Assembly: GCA_024330185.1 (NCBI GenBank)
Contig: JANDLV010000002.1
Location: 96,527-160,526, forward strand
Origin: Candidatus Siliceabacter maunaloa
GTDB lineage: Bacteria; Actinomycetota; Thermoleophilia; Solirubrobacterales; Solirubrobacteraceae
Length of the DNA stretch: 64,000 bases
Direction of reading: 5' to 3'
How positions within the stretch are numbered: the stretch's first letter is position 1; the number at the start of each line of letters is the position of its first letter. The position numbers and the translations under genes are program-made. Shown piece by piece: positions 8,000 through 16,684 of this stretch. Under the pieces are notes generated by a model. The model was given only the letters and a program-made list of their open reading frames with translations, did not search any database and was not told the origin of the DNA.

Positions 8000-8800
8000 T
8001 CAGGAGGGGTCGGGCCGGGCCAGCGCGGCGCAGTGGGGCACGCCCTGGCCGCCGGCGGCCAGACGGCGGAGGATGCGCGGCGCCACGGAGGGATGGGCCA
8101 CACCGAAGGGGATGGCGTAGGGACGCGTCGCGCGCTGAACGCGGAAGCCCGCGGTGACCAGCATCTGCCTGTGGGCGGCCACATTGGGCAGCCACCACTG
8201 GCAGAGCTCCGCCTCGGCGTTGAGGCGCGACACGGGGGTGCGCGGGTGACGCAGGCTCAGGCCGAGCTCCACCTGCTCGGCCGAGAGGAACCACCCGTCG
8301 CAGACCGAGCGGATGGCCTCGAGCGCGCGGATGGGCTCGCGCAGGTGCAGCAGCAGGCTGCCGCACACCACGACGTCGAAGGTGCCGACCACCTCAGGGG
8401 ACAGGTCGTAGGCGCTGAGCTCCAGCTTGCGCACCGAGGAGCCCAGCAGCTCGCGGGCGGCGTCGAAGCCCCTGCCCTTGCGCCCCGCGATCTGCGCCAG
8501 CGCCGCCGGCCCCCGCTCGCGCATGCGGGCCGGCCAGTCCCAGTCCCGGTGGTCGGACACGTCGGTGGCCACGACCTCCCGTGCGCCTCGGCGCTCGAGC
8601 TCGAAGGCCAGGAAGCCGTCGTAGGTGCCCACGTCCAGGCAGCGCGTGCCGCGCACGTCCGGGAAGGGCATCCGCTCGACGATCGGGCGCAGGTCGAACC
8701 ACCCGGGGGTGGCGGTCCCGTCGGGCAGCGCGATCGTGTGGTACCACAGCGCCACGCTGGCGACGGCCCGGGCGATGTCCGTCGGGGCGCAGGCGCTCAC
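8000..8800 (-). CDS. CmoB-like SAM methyltransferase, paralog 1
   Basis: 266 aa. N-terminal block WYHTIALPDGTATPGWFDLR, then motif I RCLDVGTYDGFLAFELERRGA, VVATDVSDH, and the later FDVVVCGSLLLHLREPIRALE. This arrangement matches the DUF1698/CmoB-like class I methyltransferases. Three more copies occur in this window (38491-39318, 48940-49794, 55411-56157). The target is unknown; I infer a glycan or small-molecule hydroxyl rather than tRNA, from the location of the paralogs among glycosyltransferases. GTG 8800 is chosen because a TAGAGT box lies 8 nt upstream. Confidence 0.82.
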   Translation of the reverse strand: MSACAPTDIARAVASVALWYHTIALPDGTATPGWFDLRPIVERMPFPDVRGTRCLDVGTYDGFLAFELERRGAREVVATDVSDHRDWDWPARMRERGPAALAQIAGRKGRGFDAARELLGSSVRKLELSAYDLSPEVVGTFDVVVCGSLLLHLREPIRALEAIRSVCDGWFLSAEQVELGLSLRHPRTPVSRLNAEAELCQWWLPNVAAHRQMLVTAGFRVQRATRPYAIPFGVAHPSVAPRILRRLAAGGQGVPHCAALARPDPS

Positions 8801-8808
8801 GCGGTGCG

Positions 8809-8814
8809 ACTCTA
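8809..8814 (-). promoter_or_regulatory. -10 box (TAGAGT) of methyltransferase paralog 1
   Basis: TAGAGT ends 8 nt before GTG 8800; no Shine-Dalgarno. Confidence 0.5.
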
Positions 8815-8876
8815 GTGGCGACCACCAGCCGGTAGGTGCTGGGTAACCGGCCCGTGGGCCCGGTGTAGGCCCGGCG

Positions 8877-9863
8877 ATGACCTCCCCCGCGACCGCGTCG
8901 GGCCTCGAGCGCCTCGGCGACGCCTTCTCCCTCACCGCCCCGCTCAAGCGCCGGCGCATGCTGGTCGTCGTCAACCCCCACGCCACCACGGTCTCCGACC
9001 GGCTCAAGGGCCTGGTGGTGCACGCGCTCAACGGTCGCTACGAGGTCGACGCGGTGGACACCCAGCGCCGCGACCACGCCTCGGACCTGTGCCGTGAGGC
9101 CGCCCACGAGGGCTACGACGTGGTGGTGTCCTTCGGCGGCGACGGGACCGTCAACGAGGTGGCCAACGGGCTCGCGGGCTCAGACACGCCGCTGACCTGC
9201 CTGCCCGGCGGGGCGAGCAACGTCCTGTGCCGGATGCTGGGCATCCCCAACGACATCGTCGACGCCACCGAGCACCTCCTGCGCATCGCCGACCGCTGGG
9301 AGCCGCGGCGCATCGACCTCGCGAGGGTCAACGACCGCCACTTCACCTTCTCGGCCGGCGTGGGGCTCGACGCTGCGGTGGTCGAGCGGGTCGACGCCCG
9401 CCCGCGCCTCAAGGCACGCTGGCGCGAGTGGTACTTCGCCTACGCGGGGGCGTCGACGTTCCTGCGCCGCTACGTGGTCAATCCGCCGCGCCTGGCGGTG
9501 CGCGCCGACGGGCGGAAGGTCGAGGGGGTCACCGCGATGGTCCAGAACGGCGACGTGTTCAGCTACTTCGGCCCGCGTGCGCTGTACGTCTGCGACGGCG
9601 GTGCGCTGGACGACGGGCGGCTGGGCGCCGTGCTGCTGCGCCGCGCCAGCCCCGTGGACATGCCCACCGTGCTGGCCCGCCTGTTCGGCCCGATGAAGGT
9701 CACCGGGCACCGGCGGGTGTCCTCGTGGGCCGGGCTCGACGGCCTGGAGGTCAACTCGATCGACGGCCGCCCAGTGCACCTCCAGGTCGACGGCGACCAC
9801 ATCGGCGAGGTCACCGAGGCACGCTTCTCGGTCACGCCCGGCGGCCTGTCCGTGGTGGCCTGA
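8877..9863 (+). CDS. diacylglycerol/lipid kinase family protein
   Basis: 328 aa. The DAGK catalytic domain is clear: VVVNPHAT at the N-terminus, VVVSFGGDGTVNEVANGL (the GGDGT nucleotide-binding motif near residue 90), and LPGGASNVLCRMLGIP. The C-terminal beta domain ends in VHLQVDGDHIGE, as in YegS/DgkB-type kinases. It should phosphorylate diacylglycerol, sphingosine-like or other membrane lipids with ATP at the inner membrane face. Start ATG 8877 is the only one that fits the domain. It is divergent from the methyltransferase at 8000. Confidence 0.88.
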   Translation: MTSPATASGLERLGDAFSLTAPLKRRRMLVVVNPHATTVSDRLKGLVVHALNGRYEVDAVDTQRRDHASDLCREAAHEGYDVVVSFGGDGTVNEVANGLAGSDTPLTCLPGGASNVLCRMLGIPNDIVDATEHLLRIADRWEPRRIDLARVNDRHFTFSAGVGLDAAVVERVDARPRLKARWREWYFAYAGASTFLRRYVVNPPRLAVRADGRKVEGVTAMVQNGDVFSYFGPRALYVCDGGALDDGRLGAVLLRRASPVDMPTVLARLFGPMKVTGHRRVSSWAGLDGLEVNSIDGRPVHLQVDGDHIGEVTEARFSVTPGGLSVVA

Positions 9864-9973
9864 GCCCCCGCCGTCGGGGCCCATGGCGCTGTTCCTGCGC
9901 ATCCGGGCCTCAAGCGATCGGTCTTGCACGCCGATGCGCGACTCGTCGGCCCTGCTTGTGTTCCGACCACGCG

Positions 9974-11758
9974 ATGCGACGCCTCCCCCTCCTTCTGCTC
10001 CCCGTCATCGCCGTCCTCGGCCTCCTCGCTGCGCCCGCGCTCTCGCTGGAGCGCTGGCGCCCCGGGCCCGTCGACTTCACCCTCGAGCTGGCCGACGAGA
10101 GCCTGGACCGTGGCGCCAACGCGGGCGCGACCTACGTCTCGGACCCCATCCAGACGCCCAAGCGCTTCGACCTCATGGGCCTGCAGTGGGCCGACAGCGA
10201 GGAGCCGATCGGCGTGTGGATCCGCACCCGCGACGGCGAGGAGCCGTGGAGCCCGTGGGTCGAGGCGGGCAACGAGCAGGGCGAGCCGGCCAGCGACGGT
10301 GTCTGGGCCGGCGGGGCCGACGCCTTCCAGGCGCGCTTCACCGCGCCGCCGGAGGACCTCGAGGCCAGCTTCGTCAACACCACCGGCACGGCCACGCCGG
10401 TCGAGGAGGCCGCCACCGAGCTGCGCGACGCCGCGAACACCGCCGTGCTGGCCACCGTGGGCAACGCGGTGGCCTGGGCGCAGGGCGCGAGCGGGCCGCC
10501 CTCGATCGTGCCCCGCGAGGCGTGGGCGGGCGACGACTGCCCGCCGCGCGAGGCCCCGAGCATGGGCAAGGTGGACATGGCGTTCATCCACCACACCGTC
10601 TCCACCAACGACTACCGCCCCGACGAGTCGGGCGCGGTCATCCTGGCCATGTGCCGCTACCACCGCAACAGCCTCGAGTGGAACGACATCGGCTACAACT
10701 TCCTCGTCGACCGCTGGGGCAAGGTCTACGAGGGGCGCGCCGGGGGCATCGACCAGGCGGTGATCGGCGCCCAGACGCAGGGCTTCAACAGCGTCTCCAC
10801 CGGCGTCGCGGCCATCGGCACCTACACGTCGGCAACCCCGCCGCCCGAGCAGGTTTCGGCCATCGCCTCGCTGCTGGCCTGGAAGCTCCCCGCCCACGGC
10901 GTGCCCACCACCGGCGAGGCGACCGTCACATCCCTGGGCGGCTCGTCCAACCGCTTCCCCTCCGGCGAGCAGGCCACCTTCCAGCGCATCGCGGCCCACC
11001 GCGACGCGGGCAAGACCATCTGCCCCGGCGACGGGATGATCGCCCAGCTCGCCTCGCTGCGCTCCCAGGCCGGCGAGCGCGAGCAGCCGCTCAGCAGCCC
11101 CGGCGGGGCCAGCCAGGCGCCGCAGGGTGACCAGCCGGTCAGCGCGGAGATCCACGCGCCCAAGCTGGAGATCCTGCGCTCCGACATGGAGCGCTCGCGC
11201 AGCGTGCTCGACGTCCATGCTCCGATCACCGCGCGCGCCTCGGGCACGGCCGGCGTGGAACTGTACGCCGCCCAGCAGCGCCACGTCTTCGACGCGCCGG
11301 TCGACAGCCAGGGCCGGCGGATCAACTTCCGCGAGACCATCCCGACGGCACAGGCCCGCCTGGGCACCGGGATCCTCACCATCCGCTACCCGGGCGACGC
11401 CGACACACGGCCCCAGGAGCTACGCCTGCGCGCGGCCAACGGCCGGTCCAACCTCGCGCTGGAGCGCCCGCGCCTGGACGGCGGCGTCTTGAGCGCCGGT
11501 GGCACGATCAACCCGCGCGCCACAGGCGTCGTACGCGTATCGGTCAGCTACGTCCACCAGGGCCAGACCCACGTCGTCGAGCGCACCGCGCCCGTCGCCG
11601 GCGGGCGCTGGGCGCTGGCCGCGCCGCTGCCGCCCGAGGACAACATGCGCATCGCCCAGCGCACCGGCACCGTGCACTCCACCACCGCCTATACCGGCGA
11701 CTTCGACGCGCGCCTGCGCGGCGAGGCGCAGTCCTACCAGGTCCTGGGCGCGCCGTAG
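9974..11758 (+). CDS. secreted PGRP-type N-acetylmuramoyl-L-alanine amidase
   Basis: 594 aa. Signal peptide MRRLPLLLLPVIAVLGLLAAPA, then an Asp/Trp-rich N-terminal domain (residues ~30-160). The peptidoglycan-recognition/amidase_2 domain follows (~175-355): IVPREAWAGDD, FIHHTVS with the first zinc His, GYNFLVDRWGKVYEGRAGG, and AAHRDAGKTICPGD giving the second His and Cys ligands. All catalytic positions of an active Zn amidase are kept. The C-terminal ~200 residues look like a beta-rich domain of unknown role. It cleaves the lactyl-amide bond of peptidoglycan outside the cell. ATG 9974 is chosen because the signal peptide starts there. Confidence 0.9.
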   Translation: MRRLPLLLLPVIAVLGLLAAPALSLERWRPGPVDFTLELADESLDRGANAGATYVSDPIQTPKRFDLMGLQWADSEEPIGVWIRTRDGEEPWSPWVEAGNEQGEPASDGVWAGGADAFQARFTAPPEDLEASFVNTTGTATPVEEAATELRDAANTAVLATVGNAVAWAQGASGPPSIVPREAWAGDDCPPREAPSMGKVDMAFIHHTVSTNDYRPDESGAVILAMCRYHRNSLEWNDIGYNFLVDRWGKVYEGRAGGIDQAVIGAQTQGFNSVSTGVAAIGTYTSATPPPEQVSAIASLLAWKLPAHGVPTTGEATVTSLGGSSNRFPSGEQATFQRIAAHRDAGKTICPGDGMIAQLASLRSQAGEREQPLSSPGGASQAPQGDQPVSAEIHAPKLEILRSDMERSRSVLDVHAPITARASGTAGVELYAAQQRHVFDAPVDSQGRRINFRETIPTAQARLGTGILTIRYPGDADTRPQELRLRAANGRSNLALERPRLDGGVLSAGGTINPRATGVVRVSVSYVHQGQTHVVERTAPVAGGRWALAAPLPPEDNMRIAQRTGTVHSTTAYTGDFDARLRGEAQSYQVLGAP

Positions 11759-11798
11759 CAAGGCCCCGGAGCGGCCGGCTTCGCGGCGAGCCCCCGGC

Positions 11799-11804
11799 TA
11801 GCCT
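11799..11804 (+). promoter_or_regulatory. -10 box (TAGCCT) upstream of nhaA
   Basis: TAGCCT ends 7 nt before the ATG of a 12-codon ORF at 11812, not before nhaA itself. Confidence 0.5.
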
Positions 11805-11811
11805 GGGGGCG

Positions 11812-11850
11812 ATGCCCGCCGCTCCCGTAACGGCTCGCCGACCCCGGTGA
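11812..11850 (+). CDS. 12-codon leader ORF upstream of nhaA (putative)
   Basis: The ORF reads MPAAPVTARRPR and stops at TGA 11848-11850, which overlaps the GTG start of nhaA (11847) in a GTGA arrangement. The -10 box at 11799 makes this ATG the expected leaderless start, and nhaA has no Shine-Dalgarno. I infer that translation of the leader feeds nhaA by termination-reinitiation. Confidence 0.4.
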   Translation: MPAAPVTARRPR

Positions 11851-13082
11851 GCACCGGCCCCGAGACAACCCCCCAGGCGGTCCGCCGGCGGGTCCGCCGG
11901 GCGGTGGACCCCCTCCCCGAGTTCCTGCACCAGGAGTCGTCGAGCGGGGTGGCGCTGCTGGTCGCCACCGTCGCCGCGCTGGTGTGGGCCAACGTCATCG
12001 GCGAGGCGAGCTACACGTCGTTCTGGGAGACCGGGCTGACGCTGGGCTTCGGCTCGCTCTCGCTGGAAGAGGACCTACACGGCTGGGTCAACGACGGGCT
12101 CATGGTGCTGTTCTTCTTCGTGGTCGGCCTGGAGATCAAGCGCGAGCTCGCGGTGGGCCGGCTCAGCGACCGCAAGACCGCGCTGCTGCCGGTGATCGCC
12201 GCGGTCGGCGGGGTCGTCGTCCCCGCGCTGATCTTCGTGGCCATCATGGGCGGTCGCCCCGGCGCCGACGGCTGGGCCATCCCCATGGCCACCGACATCG
12301 CCTTCGCAGTGGGCGTGCTCGCGCTGCTGGGCGACCGCGTCTCGGCCGGGGTCAAGCTGCTGCTGCTGAGCATCGCGATCGTCGACGACCTGATCGCGAT
12401 CTCGGTGATCGCGCTCTTCTACTCCGAGGGGATCTCGCTGCTGTGGCTGGCGGCCGCCGTGATCGGGCTGGGGATGGTGGTCGGGATGCGCATGGTCGGC
12501 GTGCGGCGGGTGGCCGCCTACATCCCGGTCGGCCTGCTCGTGTGGGTTGCCGCCCTGGAGTCCGGCGTGCACCCCACCGTGGCCGGCGTGGCCCTCGCCC
12601 TCCTCACCCCCGCCCAGCCGGTGAACGGTCGCCGCGTGCTGGAGCAGCTAGAGCACCGGCTGCACCCCTGTTCCGCGTTCGCCGTCCTGCCCCTGTTCGC
12701 GCTGGCCAACGCCGGCATCGCCCTCGACGGCGAGGTGCTCGCCGACGCCGTGGCCAGCCCCCTGCCCTGGGCCATCGCCGCGGGGCTGGTGGTGGGCAAG
12801 CTGCTGGGCATCGCCGGCGCGGCCCTGCTCGCGCTGCGCCTGCGCGTCGGCGCGCTGGGGGAGGACGTGCGCCTCGCGCAGGTGTGGGGCGTCGCCGCCC
12901 TGGGCGGGATCGGCTTCACCGTCTCGCTGTTCGTCGCACAGCTCGCCTACACCGACCCCGAGGTCATCGACCTGGCCAAGATCGGCATCTTCGCCGGGTC
13001 GCTCGTCAGCGCCGCGTTGGGGGTGGCGCTGCTGACGCGCGGCGCGCGGGCGGGGCCTGCGGAGCCGCCGGCGCCTCCTTGA
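11847..13082 (+). CDS. nhaA: Na+/H+ antiporter NhaA
   Basis: 411 aa, usual length for NhaA. Family blocks are VMVLFFFVVGLEIKREL-like near residue 90, IPMATDIAFAVGVLALLG, and the paired transport aspartates in SIAIVDDLIAISVIALFY; about twelve membrane helices. It exchanges protons for Na+ across the cytoplasmic membrane for pH and sodium homeostasis. GTG 11847 overlaps the stop of a 12-codon leader ORF. It is convergent with a second cation/proton antiporter, so two antiporter genes lie tail to tail. Confidence 0.95.
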   Translation: MSTGPETTPQAVRRRVRRAVDPLPEFLHQESSSGVALLVATVAALVWANVIGEASYTSFWETGLTLGFGSLSLEEDLHGWVNDGLMVLFFFVVGLEIKRELAVGRLSDRKTALLPVIAAVGGVVVPALIFVAIMGGRPGADGWAIPMATDIAFAVGVLALLGDRVSAGVKLLLLSIAIVDDLIAISVIALFYSEGISLLWLAAAVIGLGMVVGMRMVGVRRVAAYIPVGLLVWVAALESGVHPTVAGVALALLTPAQPVNGRRVLEQLEHRLHPCSAFAVLPLFALANAGIALDGEVLADAVASPLPWAIAAGLVVGKLLGIAGAALLALRLRVGALGEDVRLAQVWGVAALGGIGFTVSLFVAQLAYTDPEVIDLAKIGIFAGSLVSAALGVALLTRGARAGPAEPPAPP

Positions 13083-13143
13083 CCGCGCTCGCCCAGCTCC
13101 GGCGGGGTCACCGGGGCACGATCGCGGGCGCCGAGCTTCCCTC

Positions 13144-13173
13144 CCTCTCCTCACCGCTGCCGTTCGCCGGCGC
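13144..13173. repeat. 30-bp interspersed repeat, copy 1
   Basis: Thirty bases with the core TCACCGCTGCCGTTCGCCGG are identical to 18296-18325. This copy sits in the 120-bp gap between the convergent nhaA and antiporter genes. A related copy with a 3-nt difference is at about 32098-32120. Confidence 0.6.
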
Positions 13174-13202
13174 CACAGACCCGCCCCAGGCATAGCCACC
13201 CC

Positions 13203-14987
13203 TCACGGCGTCGCCAGGGCCCCGATGACCTCACGCCACCACGCCCGGTCGGCCTCGTCGCGGGCGTGACCCAGGCGCCGGCGCGCCGCCCCCTGGACCG
13301 CGACCGTCGGCCCCACCGCCATCACCGGGCCGGTGAAGGCCATGCGCCCATCCTCCAGGGCGACCACCGCGCCGGGCCGGTCGCGCCGGGTACGCACCTG
13401 CTCGACCACCGCGACGCCTTCGACGGCCTCGGGCCGGGAGGCATCCCCGTCCGCCGACCGCCACGGCCGCGTGCTGAAGATCGTGGTGCGCAGCGGCCCG
13501 CGCTGACGCCGCGGCGTGGCCAAGGGACCCTCCCGCCACAGGCCGAGCAGCTCGCGGAAGGCCACCGCGACCTCCTGACGCACCAGGACATGGAGGCGGT
13601 CCCCGGCGTCGATACGGCTGGAACCGCGCGGGGGGATGGCCTGGTCGTCGCGGATGATCACGTTGAGCAGCGCCTCGCGGGGAAGCTGCAGCTCGCGGAC
13701 CACGCGCCCGACCACCGCGTCCCCCGGACGGACGCGGAACTCGATCACCTCGGCCCCCAGGCGCCGGGTCGTGGCCGGGTCGGCCAGCGGCGCGGGCAGC
13801 GCGGACTCCTGGGTGGTCATCCCGAGACGCTCGGCCAGGGGCTCGAAGGTCGGCCCTTGCACGAGGGTGGAGATGAGCACGGCGAAGAAGACGATGTTGA
13901 AGAACTCGGCGCTGCCCGGCAGGCCCGCGATGACCGGGAACGTGGCCAGCACGACGGGCACCGCCCCCCGTAGCCCCGCCCAGGCCAGCACGGCACGCTC
14001 GCGCAGGTCGAAGCCCCGCACCGCCAGCACGGCGATCGGCCGCGCCACGAAGGTCAGGATGACCGCCAGCAGGACGCCCTCCCAGGCGAAGTCGAGGAGC
14101 TGGCCGGGGAAGACGAGCAGGCCCAGGGCGAAGAACAGCGCTAGCTGGGCCACCCAGGCCAGCCCGTCGTGAAAGGTGACCAGGGTCTGGCGCGCCGGGG
14201 TCTGGAAGCTGCCCAGCACCAGGCCGGCCAGGTAGACGGCCAGGAAGCCCGAGCCGCCCACGACCGCCGCGCTGCCGAAGGCCAGGCCGACCGTGGCCAC
14301 CGAGGCGACCGGGTACAGCCCGGCCGAGCCGAGGGTCACCCGTTTGAGCACCGCCACCGCGCCGAAGCCCACCGCCAGCCCGCCCGCGGCGCCGAGCAGG
14401 AGCTGCTGGGCGAAGAGGCCGAGCATGTCGGGCACGCCGTAGCCCGGCGTGGTGATCCACTCGATGAAGCCGATGACCAGGAGCACCGCGACCGGGTCGT
14501 TGGAGCCCGCCTCCCCCTCCAGGGTCCGGGCCAGCCGCCGGCGCAGCGTGGAGCCGCGCAGCACGGCGAAGACCGCTGCGCTGTCGGTGGAGGCGACGAT
14601 CGAGCCCAGCAGCAGCCCGTAGAGCAGCGGCAGGTCCAGCAGCCAGGCGGCGGCCAGCCCGGTGATGAGCGCGGTGACGACGGTGCCCAGCGTGGCCAGG
14701 ATCGCCGCGGGCACGACGACCGGCCGGATCTCGCTCCACCCCGAGGCCAGGCCGCCCTCGAAGAGGATCAGCACGAGCGCGACCACGCCGACGTCCTTGA
14801 CCAGCTCGGTGTCGTCGACCTCGATCCATCCGAGCCCGTCGGAGCCCACGATCATGCCGATGGCCAGGAAGGCCAGCAGGCCGGGGAGCCGCAGGCGGCC
14901 GGCCAGCAGCGAGGCCAGCACCCCGGCGGCCAGCAGCAGGCCGCCGACGAGGAGCAGGCGGCCGTCCTCGAGGCCCTGGCCGATCAC
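13203..14987 (-). CDS. CPA1-type cation/proton antiporter with RCK_C domain (CvrA/NhaP2-like)
   Basis: 594 aa. The N-terminal ~380 residues are a Na_H_Exchanger membrane domain: IGMIVGSDGLGW, LILFEGGLASGW, the STDSAAVFAVL helix, and EGEAGSNDPVAVLL with the ND pair of CPA1 antiporters. The C-terminal region carries a TrkA-C/RCK_C-like segment (VIEFRVRPGDAVVGRVVREL, DRLHVLV), which binds ligands and gates transport in relatives. It is likely K+/H+ or Na+/H+ exchange. The GTG start at 14987 overlaps the stop of the upstream permease (TGTGA), so it is the last gene of a three-gene operon. Confidence 0.88.
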   Translation of the reverse strand: MIGQGLEDGRLLLVGGLLLAAGVLASLLAGRLRLPGLLAFLAIGMIVGSDGLGWIEVDDTELVKDVGVVALVLILFEGGLASGWSEIRPVVVPAAILATLGTVVTALITGLAAAWLLDLPLLYGLLLGSIVASTDSAAVFAVLRGSTLRRRLARTLEGEAGSNDPVAVLLVIGFIEWITTPGYGVPDMLGLFAQQLLLGAAGGLAVGFGAVAVLKRVTLGSAGLYPVASVATVGLAFGSAAVVGGSGFLAVYLAGLVLGSFQTPARQTLVTFHDGLAWVAQLALFFALGLLVFPGQLLDFAWEGVLLAVILTFVARPIAVLAVRGFDLRERAVLAWAGLRGAVPVVLATFPVIAGLPGSAEFFNIVFFAVLISTLVQGPTFEPLAERLGMTTQESALPAPLADPATTRRLGAEVIEFRVRPGDAVVGRVVRELQLPREALLNVIIRDDQAIPPRGSSRIDAGDRLHVLVRQEVAVAFRELLGLWREGPLATPRRQRGPLRTTIFSTRPWRSADGDASRPEAVEGVAVVEQVRTRRDRPGAVVALEDGRMAFTGPVMAVGPTVAVQGAARRRLGHARDEADRAWWREVIGALATP

Positions 14988-16237
14988 AGGTAGCGCACCA
15001 CGATGTACGCGGTGGCCATGATCATGCTCACGAGCGTCACCGGCACGCCGACCTTCAGGAACTCGATGAAGCCGATGCGCCGACCCTCACGCTCGGCCAT
15101 GCCGGCGGCGGCGACGTTGGCGGCGGCCGCGACGATCGTCGTGTTGCCGCCGAAGCAGGCGCCCAGCGCCAGCGCCCACCAGTAGTCGTCGTCGCCCGTG
15201 CCGGCGGCGATCTGCTCGACCACGGGGATCATCGCCGCGGTCATGGGGATGTTGTCGATCAGTGCCCCGCCCACCGCTGCGAACCAGGCGATGCCCAGGA
15301 GCTCGGCGGAGCGGTTGCCGGCGGTGGTCTCCTGAATCCAGTCGGCGACCCGGGCGATGGCGCCGGTGTGCTCGAGCGCCCCGACCAGGACGAACAGGCC
15401 GAGGAAGAAGAACAGCGTCGGCCACTCGATCCCGCCCAGCGCCTCCTCCACGCTCTGGCTGGTGAGCAGCAGCATGATCGTCGCGCCCGCCAGCGCGACG
15501 GTCGCCGGCTCGATGCCCAGCGGGCGATGCACGAAGAAGGCGACGATGGTGAGCACCAGGACGGGCAGCGTGCGCCGCAGCTCGTCGGGTCGCTCGATCG
15601 CGGCGCGGGCGTCCAGTGCCATGACGCGGTCGCGCGCCTCGGGTGCGATGCGCAGGCGGCGGCGGAAGGCCGCGTACAGCCCCAGCGTGCACACCACGCA
15701 GGCCGCGAGCGCGATCGGCGCGAGGTTGACCAGGAAGGCCATGAAGGAAAGGTCGGTCGCGCCCGCGATGAGGATGTTCGGCGGATCGCCGATCAGCGTG
15801 GCCGTGCCGCCCAGATTCGAGACGACGATCTCGATGATGACCAGCGGGATCGGGTCGATCTCCAGCCGGTGGGCGACCAGGAAGGTGATGGGCACCATCA
15901 GCAGGACGGTGGTCAGGTTGTCCAGGAAGGCCGACAGCAGCGCCGTCGTGGCGGCCAGCGCGACGGTGACCCCCAGCGGCCGTCCCTTGCCGAGCTGGGC
16001 CGCACGGATGGCCATGTAGGCGTAGACGCCCGTCGGCTCGGTCACCTTGACGATGAGCATCATCCCGGCGAGCAGACCGATCGTGTTCCAGTCGACCGCC
16101 TCGATGGCGATCTCCTGGTCGATGGTCTGGGTGAGCAGGACGGCGATCGCGCCGGCCAGCGCGACCTTGGTGCGGGCGAAGCGGTCGCTGGCGATGGCGG
16201 CCAGGACGACGGCGAAGATCCCGATGGCGAGGGGCAT
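14984..16237 (-). CDS. ArsB/NhaD-family ion permease
   Basis: 417 aa integral membrane protein of the ion-transporter superfamily. The motif NLGGTATLIGDPPNILI is the ArsB/CitM/NhaD signature, repeated in degenerate form near the C-terminus (ACFGGNTTIVAAAANV). About eleven hydrophobic segments. No arsR, arsC or arsA lies nearby, and it is coupled to a CPA antiporter, so Na+/H+ exchange (NhaD-like) is at least as likely as arsenite export. The start ATG overlaps the stop of the small upstream gene by one base (TGATG). Confidence 0.82.
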   Translation of the reverse strand: MPLAIGIFAVVLAAIASDRFARTKVALAGAIAVLLTQTIDQEIAIEAVDWNTIGLLAGMMLIVKVTEPTGVYAYMAIRAAQLGKGRPLGVTVALAATTALLSAFLDNLTTVLLMVPITFLVAHRLEIDPIPLVIIEIVVSNLGGTATLIGDPPNILIAGATDLSFMAFLVNLAPIALAACVVCTLGLYAAFRRRLRIAPEARDRVMALDARAAIERPDELRRTLPVLVLTIVAFFVHRPLGIEPATVALAGATIMLLLTSQSVEEALGGIEWPTLFFFLGLFVLVGALEHTGAIARVADWIQETTAGNRSAELLGIAWFAAVGGALIDNIPMTAAMIPVVEQIAAGTGDDDYWWALALGACFGGNTTIVAAAANVAAAGMAEREGRRIGFIEFLKVGVPVTLVSMIMATAYIVVRYL

Positions 16238-16527
16238 CAGGCCCAGCCCTCCTGGGCGTCGAGCACGATGGGGTGGGTGCCCAGCATGCGCAGGTCACCC
16301 AGAAGCTCGGTCAGGGCGGGCACGTTCTCGGGGACCGCCTCGTGGTCGTGGGGCTCAAGCTGCACGATGGCCACGTGCACCGGGGGGCGCTCCAGCTCCA
16401 CGCTGCAGAAGCGCACGTCGTCCACGTCGGAGCGCTCGCGCAGGCCCTCCACGCGGTCCACCACCCAGGTGTGCATCTCGGCGTGCTGCGGGCCGGGTTC
16501 CTGCCAGATGACGATGAGGCGCACCAC
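16237..16527 (-). CDS. hypothetical small protein, first gene of the permease operon
   Basis: 96 aa, soluble, acidic. It begins VVRLIVIWQEPGPQHAEMH and contains ERPPVHVAIVQLEPHDHEAV; I recognise no family. Tight coupling to the ArsB/NhaD-like permease (1-nt overlap) suggests a role in regulating or assisting that transport system. GTG 16527 or the adjacent GTG 16524 is the start. Confidence 0.65.
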   Translation of the reverse strand: MVRLIVIWQEPGPQHAEMHTWVVDRVEGLRERSDVDDVRFCSVELERPPVHVAIVQLEPHDHEAVPENVPALTELLGDLRMLGTHPIVLDAQEGWA

Positions 16528-16569
16528 CCACCCGATGGTCCGTGGTGCGGCCCCCGTCCACCATGTGCG

Positions 16570-16592
16570 CCGACACCCATCCTGGGTGTCGG
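16570..16592. terminator. hairpin in the gap before the permease operon
   Basis: CCGACACCCA, 3-nt loop, then its exact complement (10-bp stem). It lies between the response-regulator 3' end and the permease operon start, so it probably ends transcription from the two-component system. An operator for the permease operon is the alternative. Confidence 0.5.
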
Positions 16593-16639
16593 TTCTCCGC
16601 CAGCGGACTGTGCCGGGGGGCCCGCCTCACGCGGCTCTT

Positions 16640-16658
16640 ACGACGCACGCTGCGTCGT
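16640..16658. terminator. second hairpin after the response regulator gene
   Basis: ACGACGCA, loop CGC, then TGCGTCGT (8-bp stem). It lies 27 nt downstream of the response-regulator stop codon on the minus strand. Confidence 0.5.
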
Positions 16659-16684
16659 CGGTGCACGGCCGCATTCGGCACCCC

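Noticed and set aside
9227..9973. N-terminal extension of the amidase by about 250 codons
   Set aside because: The extension is out-of-frame shadow of the lipid kinase gene, and a clean signal peptide begins at ATG 9974.
14984..16237. Arsenic resistance operon
   Set aside because: The permease has the ArsB/NhaD signature, but no arsR, arsC, arsA or acr3 is nearby and the neighbours are a small unknown protein and a cation antiporter.
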